NCBI GenBank assembly: GCA_038741495.1
Contig: JAVYKX010000003.1
Span: forward strand, 62,001 to 126,000
Direction: 5' to 3'
DNA from: Thermofilum sp.
GTDB lineage: Archaea; Thermoproteota; Thermoprotei; Thermofilales; Thermofilaceae
DNA: 64,000 nt
A program made the translations under genes and the position numbers. The first letter of the stretch is position 1; each line of letters begins with the position of its first letter. The notes under the pieces were generated by a model that was not told where the DNA came from, searched no databases, and saw only the letters and a program-made list of their open reading frames with translations. Positions 26,505 through 34,682 of this stretch are shown here, in pieces.

Positions 26505-26528
26505 GTATAATACTCCAGAGTATAAAAC
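26505..26528 (-). promoter_or_regulatory. Promoter with palindromic operator for the archaeal ATPase gene
   Basis: ATACTCCAGAGTAT at 26510-26523 is a perfect inverted repeat (6-base arms, 2-base spacer) overlapping minus-strand TATA sequence (TTTTATACTC, 26518-26527). The TATA centre is about 27 bases before the ATG at 26496. A repressor bound here would block TBP. Confidence 0.6.
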
Positions 26529-26595
26529 TCTAGCTCATAAGAGCTAGAACTGTTCGCCTCGGGCCTGCTTCGACCGCGGCTAAACCATCACTCGC

Positions 26596-26811
26596 GGGGA
26601 CCACCCGCGAGGCTTCATCGCCTACGTGGATCGGCTTCCGAAGCCGGGGCAAGACAGTCTTCGAGGTGCAGCCGGGTGGGAGGAGGCTAGCTAAGCGTTG
26701 GCAGCAGCCCGGTTGGGGCTCAAAGCCGTGGGCTCTCGCTTGGGGCGACCACCGGGGGGAGCGGCGGAGCTGCTGGAGGTGGCGAAGAGGGGTGTGCTTC
26801 AGCTTCCCTGA
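26596..26811 (+). pseudogene. Remnant of a PfkB-family sugar kinase
   Basis: Translation gives GFIAYVDRLPKPGQ (the family's N-terminal D-x-LPKPG motif). After an in-frame TAA at 26692 it continues as ALAAARLGLKAVGSRLG and ELLEVAKRGV, which correspond to the A-x-ALARLG and LLEELKxxGV segments of ribokinase/PfkB proteins in the right order. The intervening glycine-rich substrate segment (FEVQPGG) is readable only in another frame. Stop codon plus frameshift and absence of the ATP-binding half show a decayed 5' fragment. Its end overlaps the 3' end of the membrane-protein gene on the other strand. Confidence 0.55.
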
Positions 26812-27635
26812 TCGACTCCGGCGAGCCTATCCTTCAGCTCTCTGAGCAGGCGAACCTGCTCTAGCTCAGCTCCCAGCGTCTCGCGCAGCCTTGATTCGAT
26901 CACATCCCTTAAGGCCCTCGGCCTCCGGACGCCGTACAAGCACTTCCCGGGGTCTCTGCTGACCTCTTTCAGCGTCCTCGCGTAGGCTACACCAACAGGG
27001 ATCCTACCGGCTCCGGCTCCTACGGCGCGCGTGTAGTACTCTGCTCCCCACTCCGCCGAGCTCACCACGATAATCGTCCCGTAGTCGAAGATCCTGCCCA
27101 GCAGGCTCTGCTCCAAGATGATCCGGCCGATCGAGGTGTAGGGGATTGTCTGCTCCTGCCTCCTCCACACGCCAGACTTTATCGACACACCCGCCTCCGA
27201 AACCTCGTAGCTGATCGACCTCCTCCTCACCTCAACCGCCGCGAGCGTGGCGAGGCTCGCCGTGAGAGCGCCGACCGGGTACTGCTCCAGGAACCTTTCA
27301 GCGAGCGCGCCCACCGCGCTACCCTCGGCGAGCACCAGCGCGAGTGGTATGAGGAGGGAGAGGAGGGAGGAGGCGGCCACCTCCGGGCTCCGCAGAACCC
27401 AGCCCGCAACGAAGGCCGCGGAAGCCAGGAGGGGGGCTAGGGCGGCCAGGAGCAGCTGTGAGGTAGCAGCGACCTGCGAGGCGATGAATGTGGCGAGCCA
27501 GCCCGATAGGAGGAGGGTGTAGAGGGGGGTTAGGGCGAGCGCGTACCTCCTCGCGAAGCCCGCCACCGATGGCTTAACCTTCAAGACTGTAACGACGCTC
27601 ACTTGCACCGAGCTAAGAGTGCTTATGCTCGACAT
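26799..27635 (-). CDS. Membrane protein with bacterial PH-like (bPH2/DUF304) domain
   Basis: A 278-residue protein with about four membrane helices in the first half (LALTPLYTLLLSGWLATFIA and following) and a PH-like domain around residues 140-200 (RRRSISYEVSEAGVSIKSG, then QEQTIPYTSIGRIILEQSLL, GTIIVVSS). This arrangement is that of YdbS/YdbT-type DUF304 proteins, whose function is not established. The C-terminal ~60 residues are charged and helical. The exact start is uncertain: ATG at 27635 is used, but a downstream GTG could also serve. Confidence 0.75.
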   Translation of the reverse strand: MSSISTLSSVQVSVVTVLKVKPSVAGFARRYALALTPLYTLLLSGWLATFIASQVAATSQLLLAALAPLLASAAFVAGWVLRSPEVAASSLLSLLIPLALVLAEGSAVGALAERFLEQYPVGALTASLATLAAVEVRRRSISYEVSEAGVSIKSGVWRRQEQTIPYTSIGRIILEQSLLGRIFDYGTIIVVSSAEWGAEYYTRAVGAGAGRIPVGVAYARTLKEVSRDPGKCLYGVRRPRALRDVIESRLRETLGAELEQVRLLRELKDRLAGVDQGS

Positions 27636-27786
27636 TTACGCCTTTCCGCAGCTCTGGCCCCCCTACCGGTTCCCGATAAACCTTCGAAAACTTTCACCTG
27701 CTGCTCATCTACCCTTCTTTCGGCCTCTAGGGGGCGCGCCGGAGCCCGCCGACAGGCTTTTAGCCTCGACGGCGAGCTCAAGGCTT

Positions 27787-28023
27787 GTGAGGCGTGCTGT
27801 TCTCAAAGTTTCGGGCATCGGATGCGGGAGCTGTGTCGTACCGAGCAAGGGACTGTTCCTCAGAGTGGAGGGTGTCCGCTCTGTCCGCGTGCTCGGCTCT
27901 CTAGTTGAGATCTCCTACGATGAGAGCAAGCTATCTCTCGAAGACCTGATAGAGCGGAGCGGGGTTGAGAAGTACTACTTCGTTTCCGTTGTGAGCGACG
28001 AACCCGGGGAGACTAGCTCGTAG
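27787..28023 (+). CDS. Small heavy-metal-associated (HMA) domain protein
   Basis: From GTG at 27787 the protein has 78 residues with the ferredoxin-like HMA fold: AVLKVSGIGCGSCVVPSKG at the start (metal-binding Cys-Gly-Ser-Cys), then VEGVRSVRVLGSLVEISYD and DLIERSG. It would bind Cu(I) or a similar soft metal and may deliver it to the CopA pump 4 kb downstream. TATA CTTTTAGCC near 27757-27765 lies 27 bases before this GTG, so the longer frame from 27619 is rejected. Compared with classic GMxCxxC the Met is replaced by Gly. Confidence 0.75.
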   Translation: MRRAVLKVSGIGCGSCVVPSKGLFLRVEGVRSVRVLGSLVEISYDESKLSLEDLIERSGVEKYYFVSVVSDEPGETSS

Positions 28024-28154
28024 CGTATCGCTAGCAGCGCTTTCAAAGCTTTGATTCTCTTCCAGTGCTGGCTAAGATTTCTCAGGGCCTTTCCCGGGCG
28101 CAGGCACAAGAAGTTTTGAGTAAGGTTAAAGGCGGAGCCCGAGGGGCTGTTAGC

Positions 28155-28922
28155 GTGTCAAGTGATCTTTTCTACGCAGCGTACTACGATGTTCTCTACT
28201 CCCACCGAGACGTTAAGAGCGAGGTTGATTTCCTCGAAAGGGTTTTCCGGGAGTACTCTCGCGTGCCGGTGGAAAGTGTTCTGGACGTGGGCTGCGGGAC
28301 CGGTATCCACAGCGTAGAGCTCGCGAAGCGCGGGTACCGGGTTCTCGGCGTTGACTCCTCGGAAGCGATGATCGAGCGCGCTAAGGAGAAGTCGCGCGGC
28401 CTAGAGAGCATCTCCTTCCTAGTGACCGACGCGAGGCAGCTGAACCTAAGCGAGGTTTTCGATGCGGCGATCGCGATGTACGGTGTAGTCAGCTACTTCA
28501 CTTCGGAGGACGACCTGCTGAGCTTCCTACGCAGCGTGAGGGGTACGCTCAGGGAGGGCGGCTGCTTCGTCTTCGACACCTGGAACATGCTGGGGGTCCT
28601 CGAGAAGAGAGTGTACTACGAGACGCCGAGCACGCACTTCAGAAAGCTGGGGTCTACGCTCGCAGTGAAAGAGGAGGTCTGGAGGGTTGACGTCCTCAGC
28701 CAGGTGGCTACCGCTGAGATCTCGTGGTCTGTGATCGACTTGAAGACAGGCTTCGTCGACGTGCGCAACTACACGCTCGAGCTCCGGCTGTTCACTCCGA
28801 GAGAGCTTAAGCACTTCCTTTCAGACGCTGGCTACGAAGTGGTAGCAATGTTCGAAGACTATGCCTGCAAGCCACTCGGCGAGGGGAGCTCCGAGCTGGT
28901 GGTCGTCGCGAGGGCAAAGTAG
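28155..28922 (+). CDS. Class I SAM-dependent methyltransferase
   Basis: A 255-residue methyltransferase: motif I SVLDVGCGTGIHSVEL, acidic loop VLGVDSSEAMIERA, motif II VTDARQLNLSE and post-II AIAMYGVVSYF. The C-terminal beta region (SWSVIDLKTGFVDVR) is typical of small-molecule methyltransferases. The target is unknown. GTG at 28155 is about 29 bases after a TATA-like GGTTAAAGG (28123-28131); the frame open from 28065 adds an N-terminus lacking in the family. Confidence 0.85.
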   Translation: MSSDLFYAAYYDVLYSHRDVKSEVDFLERVFREYSRVPVESVLDVGCGTGIHSVELAKRGYRVLGVDSSEAMIERAKEKSRGLESISFLVTDARQLNLSEVFDAAIAMYGVVSYFTSEDDLLSFLRSVRGTLREGGCFVFDTWNMLGVLEKRVYYETPSTHFRKLGSTLAVKEEVWRVDVLSQVATAEISWSVIDLKTGFVDVRNYTLELRLFTPRELKHFLSDAGYEVVAMFEDYACKPLGEGSSELVVVARAK

Positions 28923-28996
28923 CCCGCAGCGGTGTGGGCGCTCGCCTGTCCGGCTACCTGCGCGGAGAGAAAAGGGGGAAGTTTTCGAGCGAACCG

Positions 28997-29473
28997 CTAT
29001 CCTCCCGGCGCGCCGTGGAAGGGGCTATCCCTCCAAACAGCTTCCCAGAACTGCTCCTCAGTGAGCACGCGAGCCTTGGCGAGCTTATCCTTTATATCTG
29101 TGAGGAGCTTGTGGTGCCTCAGCTCATCCTCGTAGATCGCCGCGATTAGAAGCTGCATTCTAGGTTCCTCGATGCTGCCCAGAAGCTTCCTCGACTCTTC
29201 GATCATTCTGCGCTCCGTCTCGATGTGGCGGTTCACCGCTTCCTCCAAAGCTTTCAAGTCGCTCTCGAGAAGCTTCGGCTGCGGCGCTCCAGCGGCGATC
29301 GAATGCAGAGCTTCGTAGAGCTCAGCGTGCTTCTCGGAGTCGCGTGCCACCGCTTCGATGATCGCGGCTAGAGGCGTCAAGTAGCTGAGGGTCTCGGAGA
29401 GCTTTCGCAGCTCCGCGGCGTAGTTTCTCTCCGCTTCCGCCAGCTTCTTCAACCTCTCCGCTAGCGCCTCCAC
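28997..29473 (-). CDS. Ferritin-like four-helix protein next to encapsulin
   Basis: A 158-residue all-helical protein. Candidate di-iron ligands appear in helix pairs: E47/H49 in ARDSEKHAELY, H83-E85 in NRHIETERR, and E117/H120 in YEDELRHHKLL. The order of Glu and His residues suits a ferritin-like or hemerythrin-like fold. It begins four bases after the encapsulin-fusion stop, so it is in the same operon and may be packaged cargo or an iron/peroxide partner. The C-terminal tail WRDSPFHGAPGG is not the usual encapsulin-targeting sequence. Exact activity unknown. Confidence 0.7.
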   Translation of the reverse strand: MEALAERLKKLAEAERNYAAELRKLSETLSYLTPLAAIIEAVARDSEKHAELYEALHSIAAGAPQPKLLESDLKALEEAVNRHIETERRMIEESRKLLGSIEEPRMQLLIAAIYEDELRHHKLLTDIKDKLAKARVLTEEQFWEAVWRDSPFHGAPGG

Positions 29474-29477
29474 GCAG

Positions 29478-30521
29478 CTACACCTGCTTCATCAGCGCGA
29501 CTCCACCGGGATGCCTGATCCTCACGGCGAGCGTCTCCCAGCCGCGGAACGCGTGCTGGCCGTCCTCAGGGCCCAAGTACTCTACCTCGGTGTCAGCACC
29601 CACCACGAGGTCTAGCACTCTCTGCGATGCTGAAACCAGCACCGCTATGCTGTCGGGGAGCACGGGTGTGGAGACAACCTCCGCTAAAGCGCGGACGCGC
29701 GTGAGATCCATTACTCCTGTTTTCTCGTGAACTGCGAGAAGCTTCGCGTACCGTGCAGGGCTCACGAACAGGACGAACGGCTGAGCCGCGTTGTTCCCGA
29801 TGAGCTTAGCAACAGCTCTCGAAACCTCCTCGACCGCGGCGCCCGGAGTAGACCAGTCGGAAATCGAGTGCTCTACAACACCCCTAGCCTCGCTGAGAGC
29901 TTTCAGAACTGCTTTATCCTCAGCTAGCCCCAGCTCCACAGCAGCACGGAGCGCGTCGGAGATCTCGAGAGGCTGCTTGGAAGCGCGGGAGTAGTCGATC
30001 GCGCTCTGGCTAACCCGGAACTTCACCGCTAGCTCTACGAGCGGTAGCATAGCAACCCCCTCGCCAGGCTTCTCCAGCGGCACTGAGAGAACCCCTCGAC
30101 CCACCCGAGTCACTGGGAGAAAGTTCCTGAAAACTCTGACAGAGTTAGCAGCTCTCGCGAACTCTCCCCTGAGGTACCTCCACTCCTCCTCCGAGAACGG
30201 CTCCCCGTTCGCGGGCGGCGGGTCGGGGGCGGCGATACCCGTCAGCTCTTGAACTTCAGCCGCACCAGCCTTGAGCTCCTCCACTTGCTCCGGGTCAAGG
30301 TTCTTCAGGAGCGCGAGGAACTCGCCCACGTGAGTCTTCTCCTCCCTCGCAATATCCTCGAACACTCTCCTAAACCTCTCATCTTCGATAGCGCGAGCAA
30401 GCTGCAAGTACAAGCTGATCGCATCCAGCTCGGCGATAATCGAGAGGCGGAGCGCGTCGGCGACCTCTTCCCTGCTCAGCTTCCTACCGGGAGGAAGCTC
30501 TAAAGGGTGTTTTGAAAGCAT
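29478..30521 (-). CDS. Ferritin-like domain fused to encapsulin shell protein
   Basis: A 347-residue fusion. Residues ~15-95 form a ferritin-like helical hairpin with Glu31 and the Glu61-x-x-His64 motif (REEKTHVGEF). Residues ~110-347 match the HK97-fold encapsulin (linocin M18 family): FSEEEWRYLRGEFARAANSV near the start and YLGPEDGQHAFRGWETLAVRI near the end. Archaeal encapsulins with the same fused ferritin-like cargo are known from Pyrococcus furiosus. The product would assemble a protein shell storing or oxidising iron inside. ATG at 30521 lies ~27 bases after TATA GTTAAATAA (minus strand), supporting the start. Confidence 0.88.
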   Translation of the reverse strand: MLSKHPLELPPGRKLSREEVADALRLSIIAELDAISLYLQLARAIEDERFRRVFEDIAREEKTHVGEFLALLKNLDPEQVEELKAGAAEVQELTGIAAPDPPPANGEPFSEEEWRYLRGEFARAANSVRVFRNFLPVTRVGRGVLSVPLEKPGEGVAMLPLVELAVKFRVSQSAIDYSRASKQPLEISDALRAAVELGLAEDKAVLKALSEARGVVEHSISDWSTPGAAVEEVSRAVAKLIGNNAAQPFVLFVSPARYAKLLAVHEKTGVMDLTRVRALAEVVSTPVLPDSIAVLVSASQRVLDLVVGADTEVEYLGPEDGQHAFRGWETLAVRIRHPGGVALMKQV

Positions 30522-30663
30522 CGAGAATCATATTCGCGCCCCCGTTTATTTAACTCTGACTGCCTACCTCAAAAGTTCGAAATAGCCCGAGCGCTTTCGC
30601 AACCACCGCGGAGCAAAGGCGCTAGCACGCACGGCGCACTTGGAAAAGGAAAAAACAGTGCTT

Positions 30664-31218
30664 TTAAAACCCGCTGTACTTCTCCCTCCTAGCTCCGCAG
30701 ACAGGGCACTTCTCAGGAGGCTCATCGCCGACATAGGTATGACCGCAAACCTGGCAAACCCACACTTTACCTTGAAGAGGCCAGTCCTGGCCCTTATCGA
30801 CGTAGCTTTTCGCTTCCCGGTAGAGCTGAGCGTGTATCTTCTCAGCTTCAAGCGCCCAGTAGAAGCTCCTCTCCGCTCCCCTCTCCTCCTGCATCCTCGC
30901 CACAGCGAGGTAAGCCGGGTACATCTCCTCAACTTCGTACTCTTCACCCATTATCGCGAGCTCTAAGTTCTTCGACGTGTTCCCTGGACCTGCAGGAGCG
31001 CCGGAGAAAACCTTGAAGTCGGACTTGTACTCTCGCAAGTTGTTGTAGTGGTTCCGGGCGTGGACGAGCTCGGCGAACGCGATCGCTCTGAAGAGGCGGG
31101 CAACGTTAGGGAATTTCTCAGCCTCCGCGATATCCGCGAAGATCAAGTACCTCATGTGCGCCATCGATTCCCCTCCAAACGCGCTGAGAAGAAGGTCGGT
31201 GGTCGCAGGCCTCGGCAC
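30664..31218 (-). CDS. Rubrerythrin
   Basis: A 184-residue rubrerythrin: di-iron domain with Glu17, Glu50-x-x-His53, Glu94 and Glu127-x-x-His130, followed by a rubredoxin-like domain with Cys156-x-x-Cys159 and Cys172-x-x-Cys175. It reduces hydrogen peroxide in anaerobes, drawing electrons through the rubredoxin-type iron. GTG at 31218 lies about 26 bases after TATA GGATATAAGG. It is upstream of the encapsulin operon on the same strand and divergent from a ferredoxin gene that could feed it electrons. Confidence 0.94.
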   Translation of the reverse strand: MPRPATTDLLLSAFGGESMAHMRYLIFADIAEAEKFPNVARLFRAIAFAELVHARNHYNNLREYKSDFKVFSGAPAGPGNTSKNLELAIMGEEYEVEEMYPAYLAVARMQEERGAERSFYWALEAEKIHAQLYREAKSYVDKGQDWPLQGKVWVCQVCGHTYVGDEPPEKCPVCGARREKYSGF

Positions 31219-31404
31219 ACTCTACCAGGCCTCTGCCAGCCTTATATCCCTTTCCTACCCTAGCTCAAAAGTTCGCTTTTCAAACGCAGCGCCGGCAAAT
31301 ACTCTCCGAAGCTCTCGAGGCCGAATGCAACTGCGCTCTCCTCGGGAGGGTGGGGACCGCAGGAAGGTATATATTACGGGGCCTCTGAAGGGTTGCGGCT
31401 TCGC

Positions 31405-31635
31405 ATGGCAAAGGTTAGAGTTGATAAAAACCTGTGTATAAGCTGCGGATCTTGCTGGGTCATCGCGCCCCAAGTCTTCGAAGAGGATCCGGACACCTTT
31501 AAGAGCAGGGTCAAGGAGCCTTACCGGACGCTCGATTCTGAGTCGGAGTCTGTCGGCGAGATTCCTTCACAGCTCGTGAACGACGCCAAGTCTGCTGCCG
31601 ACGCTTGCCCCGCGGGGGCCATCACCGTAGGGTAG
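31405..31635 (+). CDS. [4Fe-4S] ferredoxin
   Basis: A 76-residue single-cluster ferredoxin. Cys11, Cys14, Cys17 (CISCGSC) and the distal Cys68 (ACPAGAI) provide four ligands, so a [4Fe-4S] cluster is expected. The extra disulfide Cys pair seen in some thermophilic ferredoxins is absent. TATA GTATATATTAC near 31367-31377 is about 33 bases before the ATG at 31405; a TTG at 31393 is the alternative start. Divergent from rubrerythrin, it may serve that enzyme or general oxidoreductases. Confidence 0.9.
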   Translation: MAKVRVDKNLCISCGSCWVIAPQVFEEDPDTFKSRVKEPYRTLDSESESVGEIPSQLVNDAKSAADACPAGAITVG

Positions 31636-31765
31636 AGCCTCCGCAAGGCTGCTACCCCCGGTAGCTCTTCTCCGTCTTTCTCTCGGGCTTCGGGCTCGGC
31701 TGTGCAGCTGGCTGCGTTTTCCGAGAACCGCTAGGTTTATGACGCAGGAATAGGCAACTATAGCC

Positions 31766-31942
31766 GTGGCTAAGGCTACTGACCCGGTCTGCGGGATGGA
31801 GGTCGACACAGGCAGGACCCCCCACAAGGCGGTCTACAAGGGGAAAGTTTACTACTTCTGCAGTGCCCGCTGCAGAAGGGAGTTTGAAGCAAACCCTGAA
31901 GTCTACATCCGGGAGGGGCCGAGGGGCATGCCGAGCCGGTGA
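31766..31942 (+). CDS. YHS-domain metal-binding protein (58 aa)
   Basis: A short gene from GTG at 31766 to TGA at 31942. The product begins MAKATDPVCGMEVDTGR and continues VYYFCSARCRREFEANPEVY, which is a complete YHS domain (DPVCGM ... YFCS..C). Such domains bind copper or other soft metals and often precede copper ATPases. Its TGA overlaps the GTG of copA by two bases (GTGA), so both are translated together. A TATA-like GGTTTATGAC at ~31733-31742 lies about 28 bases before the GTG. Confidence 0.85.
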   Translation: MAKATDPVCGMEVDTGRTPHKAVYKGKVYYFCSARCRREFEANPEVYIREGPRGMPSR

Positions 31943-34329
31943 ATGCTGTGAAAGTCTCAGAGAGGATCAGAGTCGTCGGGGTGGACTGTCCTTCTTGCGT
32001 CGTCTCCATCCAGAGGGAGCTCGCGCGAGTAGGCGCCGAAGCCGACGTTGACGCTTCGACAGGGTACTCTGTAGTCAGGTACGACCCCTCCAGGGCCAGC
32101 CTCCAGGACGTCGTGAGAGCGATCAGGGACGCAGGGTACGATGTCGAGAAGCGCTCCCTGGTGTTCTCGGCGGAGCTAGGCGAGGAGGAAGCTGCGCGCT
32201 TTGAAAGCGAGGTTGCCTCCCTCCGCGGTGTGATCGAGTGCCGCTTCTCCCCCGTGACGGGCCTCGCCAGGGTTGTCTACAACCCCTTCTCCACATCCGA
32301 GGGCGAGCTTCTCGAAAGCGTCCGGAAGCTGGGGTGGCGCGTAGAGCCCGCTAGCGAGAGTGTAGTGGAGGAGGGTGAGAGGAAGCCGCTCTACGTGCCG
32401 CTCGTATCTTTCGCGCTGGGGCTGCTCGCCGTCGCGTACCACGCGCTCGAGTCCTTTGGGGCTGCTCCGCGCGTCAGTGTGGCTTTCTACGCCCTGCTCG
32501 CAACAGCAACTATCTTGCTGAACCACGACCTCCTAGCGAGAGGTTTCCGGTCGCTAGCCAGGCGCTCGCCAACCATGGAGTCGCTTATCGCTCTCTCGGC
32601 GACAGTATCCTACCTGTTCAGCCTCTACTCCTCAGCTTTCGCCGGCCACGGTAGCACGTTCTTTGAAGCTTCGGCAGGTGTCCTCGGGTTCGTCTCGGCG
32701 GGCAAGTACCTGGAGGAGAGGCTGCGCAGCAGAGCGGTGAAAGCTCTAGGCGAGCTAGCCGCTCTGCAGGGCGGCAAAGCCAGGGTGGTTAGAGGAGGCG
32801 AAGTTATCGAAGTCGACATCAGCTTGCTGAGAATCGGCGACGTCGTCGAGGTCCACGCGGGCGAGAGGATCCCGGTGGACGGCGTCGTCGTCGAGGGGTG
32901 GGGTTATGTCGACGAGTCAACGTTCACGGGCGAACCTCTCCCTAGCTTCAAGTCTTCGGAGCGCAGAGACGCCGTCCTCGCGGGAAGCCTCCTGGTCAGG
33001 GGGTTCCTGAGGGTCAATGCCACCAGAGTTGGGAGGGACACCAGCCTCGCCCACATAATCGAGGTAGTTAGGGAGTCGCAGTTCAGGAAGCCTGGCTTCC
33101 AGAGGGTAGCGGACAGGATCGTGGGCTTCCTCACCTGGATCGTAATCGCGCTCAGCTTAGCATCTTTCGCCTACTGGAGCCTGTCGGGAGCGGACTTCGC
33201 TACAGCTGCGATGTTCGCTGCCGCTGTGCTGGCGGTTACGTGCCCCTGCCCGCTGGGCATCGCCGTGCCGCTGGTAGCGGCGCTCGCGTCGATCAAGGCG
33301 GCGCGGATAGGAGTCCTCGTGAGGGGTGGCGACGTCTTCGAGAGGGCTCTGAAGGTAGACACGGTGGTCTTCGACAAAACGGGCACGCTGACGTCCGGGT
33401 CTCCCAGGCTCAGCGGAGCCTACTCGTTCAACGGGTTCAGCGAAGCTGATCTGCTGAAGCTCGCCGGGTCCGCTGAGGTCAGGAGCGAGCATCCCCTCGC
33501 GAGAGCCGTGCTGGATAAGTGTAGGGAGCTTGGGCTGCAGCTGCGAGAGCCTTCGAGCTACGACCACTTGCCAGGTATGGGTGTTATCGCCGAGGTTGAC
33601 GGCACCACGGTCGCTGTGGGGTCCCAGAAGCTGGTCGAGCAGCTGGGGGTGGTTCTGCAGCCGGAGGCTGCTGAGCTTATCGAGAAGCTTAGAGCGAGTG
33701 GGGCTACAGTCCTACTAGTAGCGGTGAACGGGGTGCTGGCAGGCGCTCTCGAAGTGCGCGACGAGATCAAGCCGGAGGCAGGCGAGGTAGTCTCCTACTT
33801 GAAGCGCGAGAAGCTCAGGACAGTGCTCATGACCGGCGACACCGAGGCGGCTGGAAGGTGGGTTGCCGAGAAGCTGGGCCTCGACGAGGTGCATGCGGAG
33901 CTTAAGCCTGAGGATAAGGCTGAGCGCGTGGAGGAGATGCAGCGGAGCGGTAGGAGAGTCCTGTTCGTGGGGGATGGTGTCAACGACGCGCCAGCGATAG
34001 GGAAAGCTTTCCTGGGGGTGGCTGTCGGGAAGGGTGCGGAAATCGCTAAGGAGGCTGGCGACGCTGTTCTCGTCAGCGGCAGCCTGAGGGCGCTCGTGCT
34101 TCTCCGCGAGCTCGGGAAAGCCGTCAGGAGGAAGGCTTTAGAGAACCTGGCCTGGGCTTTTACCTACAACGCGGCTCTAGTCCCCGTAGCCATGGGCTTG
34201 TTCTACCGTTCTCACGGCCTTCTGCTGAAGCCTGAGATGGCCGCTGCGGCGATGATACTGAGCGATATCTCGGTAGTGGTCAACGCTTTAACTCTCTTAA
34301 GGTTTAACTCCCGGACTTTGGAAGCTTAA
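31939..34329 (+). CDS. copA: Copper-translocating P1B-type ATPase
   Basis: A 796-residue heavy-metal P-type ATPase exporting Cu(I). An N-terminal HMA domain carries Cys17-Pro-Ser-Cys20. A second HMA-like domain (residues ~72-140) has lost both Cys. Membrane helices, the actuator motif TFTGEP, the metal-site CPC motif (435-437, TCPCPLG), phosphorylation Asp479 in DKTGTLTSG and the hinge GDGVNDAPA are all present. The CPC motif with downstream Asn-Tyr and Met-Ser segments (YNAALVPVAMG, MILSDISVV) fits the Cu+/Ag+ class P1B-1. In an operon with the YHS gene. Confidence 0.93.
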   Translation: MNAVKVSERIRVVGVDCPSCVVSIQRELARVGAEADVDASTGYSVVRYDPSRASLQDVVRAIRDAGYDVEKRSLVFSAELGEEEAARFESEVASLRGVIECRFSPVTGLARVVYNPFSTSEGELLESVRKLGWRVEPASESVVEEGERKPLYVPLVSFALGLLAVAYHALESFGAAPRVSVAFYALLATATILLNHDLLARGFRSLARRSPTMESLIALSATVSYLFSLYSSAFAGHGSTFFEASAGVLGFVSAGKYLEERLRSRAVKALGELAALQGGKARVVRGGEVIEVDISLLRIGDVVEVHAGERIPVDGVVVEGWGYVDESTFTGEPLPSFKSSERRDAVLAGSLLVRGFLRVNATRVGRDTSLAHIIEVVRESQFRKPGFQRVADRIVGFLTWIVIALSLASFAYWSLSGADFATAAMFAAAVLAVTCPCPLGIAVPLVAALASIKAARIGVLVRGGDVFERALKVDTVVFDKTGTLTSGSPRLSGAYSFNGFSEADLLKLAGSAEVRSEHPLARAVLDKCRELGLQLREPSSYDHLPGMGVIAEVDGTTVAVGSQKLVEQLGVVLQPEAAELIEKLRASGATVLLVAVNGVLAGALEVRDEIKPEAGEVVSYLKREKLRTVLMTGDTEAAGRWVAEKLGLDEVHAELKPEDKAERVEEMQRSGRRVLFVGDGVNDAPAIGKAFLGVAVGKGAEIAKEAGDAVLVSGSLRALVLLRELGKAVRRKALENLAWAFTYNAALVPVAMGLFYRSHGLLLKPEMAAAAMILSDISVVVNALTLLRFNSRTLEA

Positions 34330-34419
34330 GTTCGCAGGAGTTGACGCGGGGTTCACGCGGGCTGCAGGGGTGAGAGCGGGGAAAAGCTTGTCAGCGGGGA
34401 TCTAGTCTGATCACAGAAA

Positions 34420-34681
34420 ATGTCTGAAACGTTGAAGAGTAAGATTGTGCGTATAGGTCGGAAAAACACTCTGGTAATTCCTAAAAGGATCGCCGAGAAG
34501 CTTGGCATCGGTGAAGGGGACCGCATGCTCCTGATAGTTTCGCGGGGATAGGGTGGAGCTCAAGCCTCTGCCCAACGCTATCACGCTCTCGCTAAAGGGA
34601 AGGAAGGTTGCGAGGATCACTTTAAGAGAACTCGAAGAGGAGAGTGTGCGTGCGCAGGAGGAGTACGTCGAGAAAGCCTAA
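34420..34681 (+). pseudogene. AbrB/SpoVT-type antitoxin gene, frameshifted
   Basis: ATG at 34420 opens a swapped-hairpin AbrB domain (KIVRIGRKNTLVIPKRIAEK, then LGIGEGDRMLLIV) that hits TAG at 34549. Removing one G from the GGGG run at 34544-34547 joins it to a second frame (DRVELKPLPNAITLSLKGRK ... EEYVEKA, stop 34679-34681), giving a normal ~87-residue antitoxin. Either the gene is inactivated by a one-base insertion or the assembly has an error. It sits directly before a VapC-like toxin that is damaged in the same way. Confidence 0.75.
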
Positions 34682-34682
34682 G

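Noticed and set aside
26799-27635. Transposase or other mobile element near the pseudogenes
   Set aside because: No insertion sequence, terminal repeats or recombinase was found anywhere in the window.
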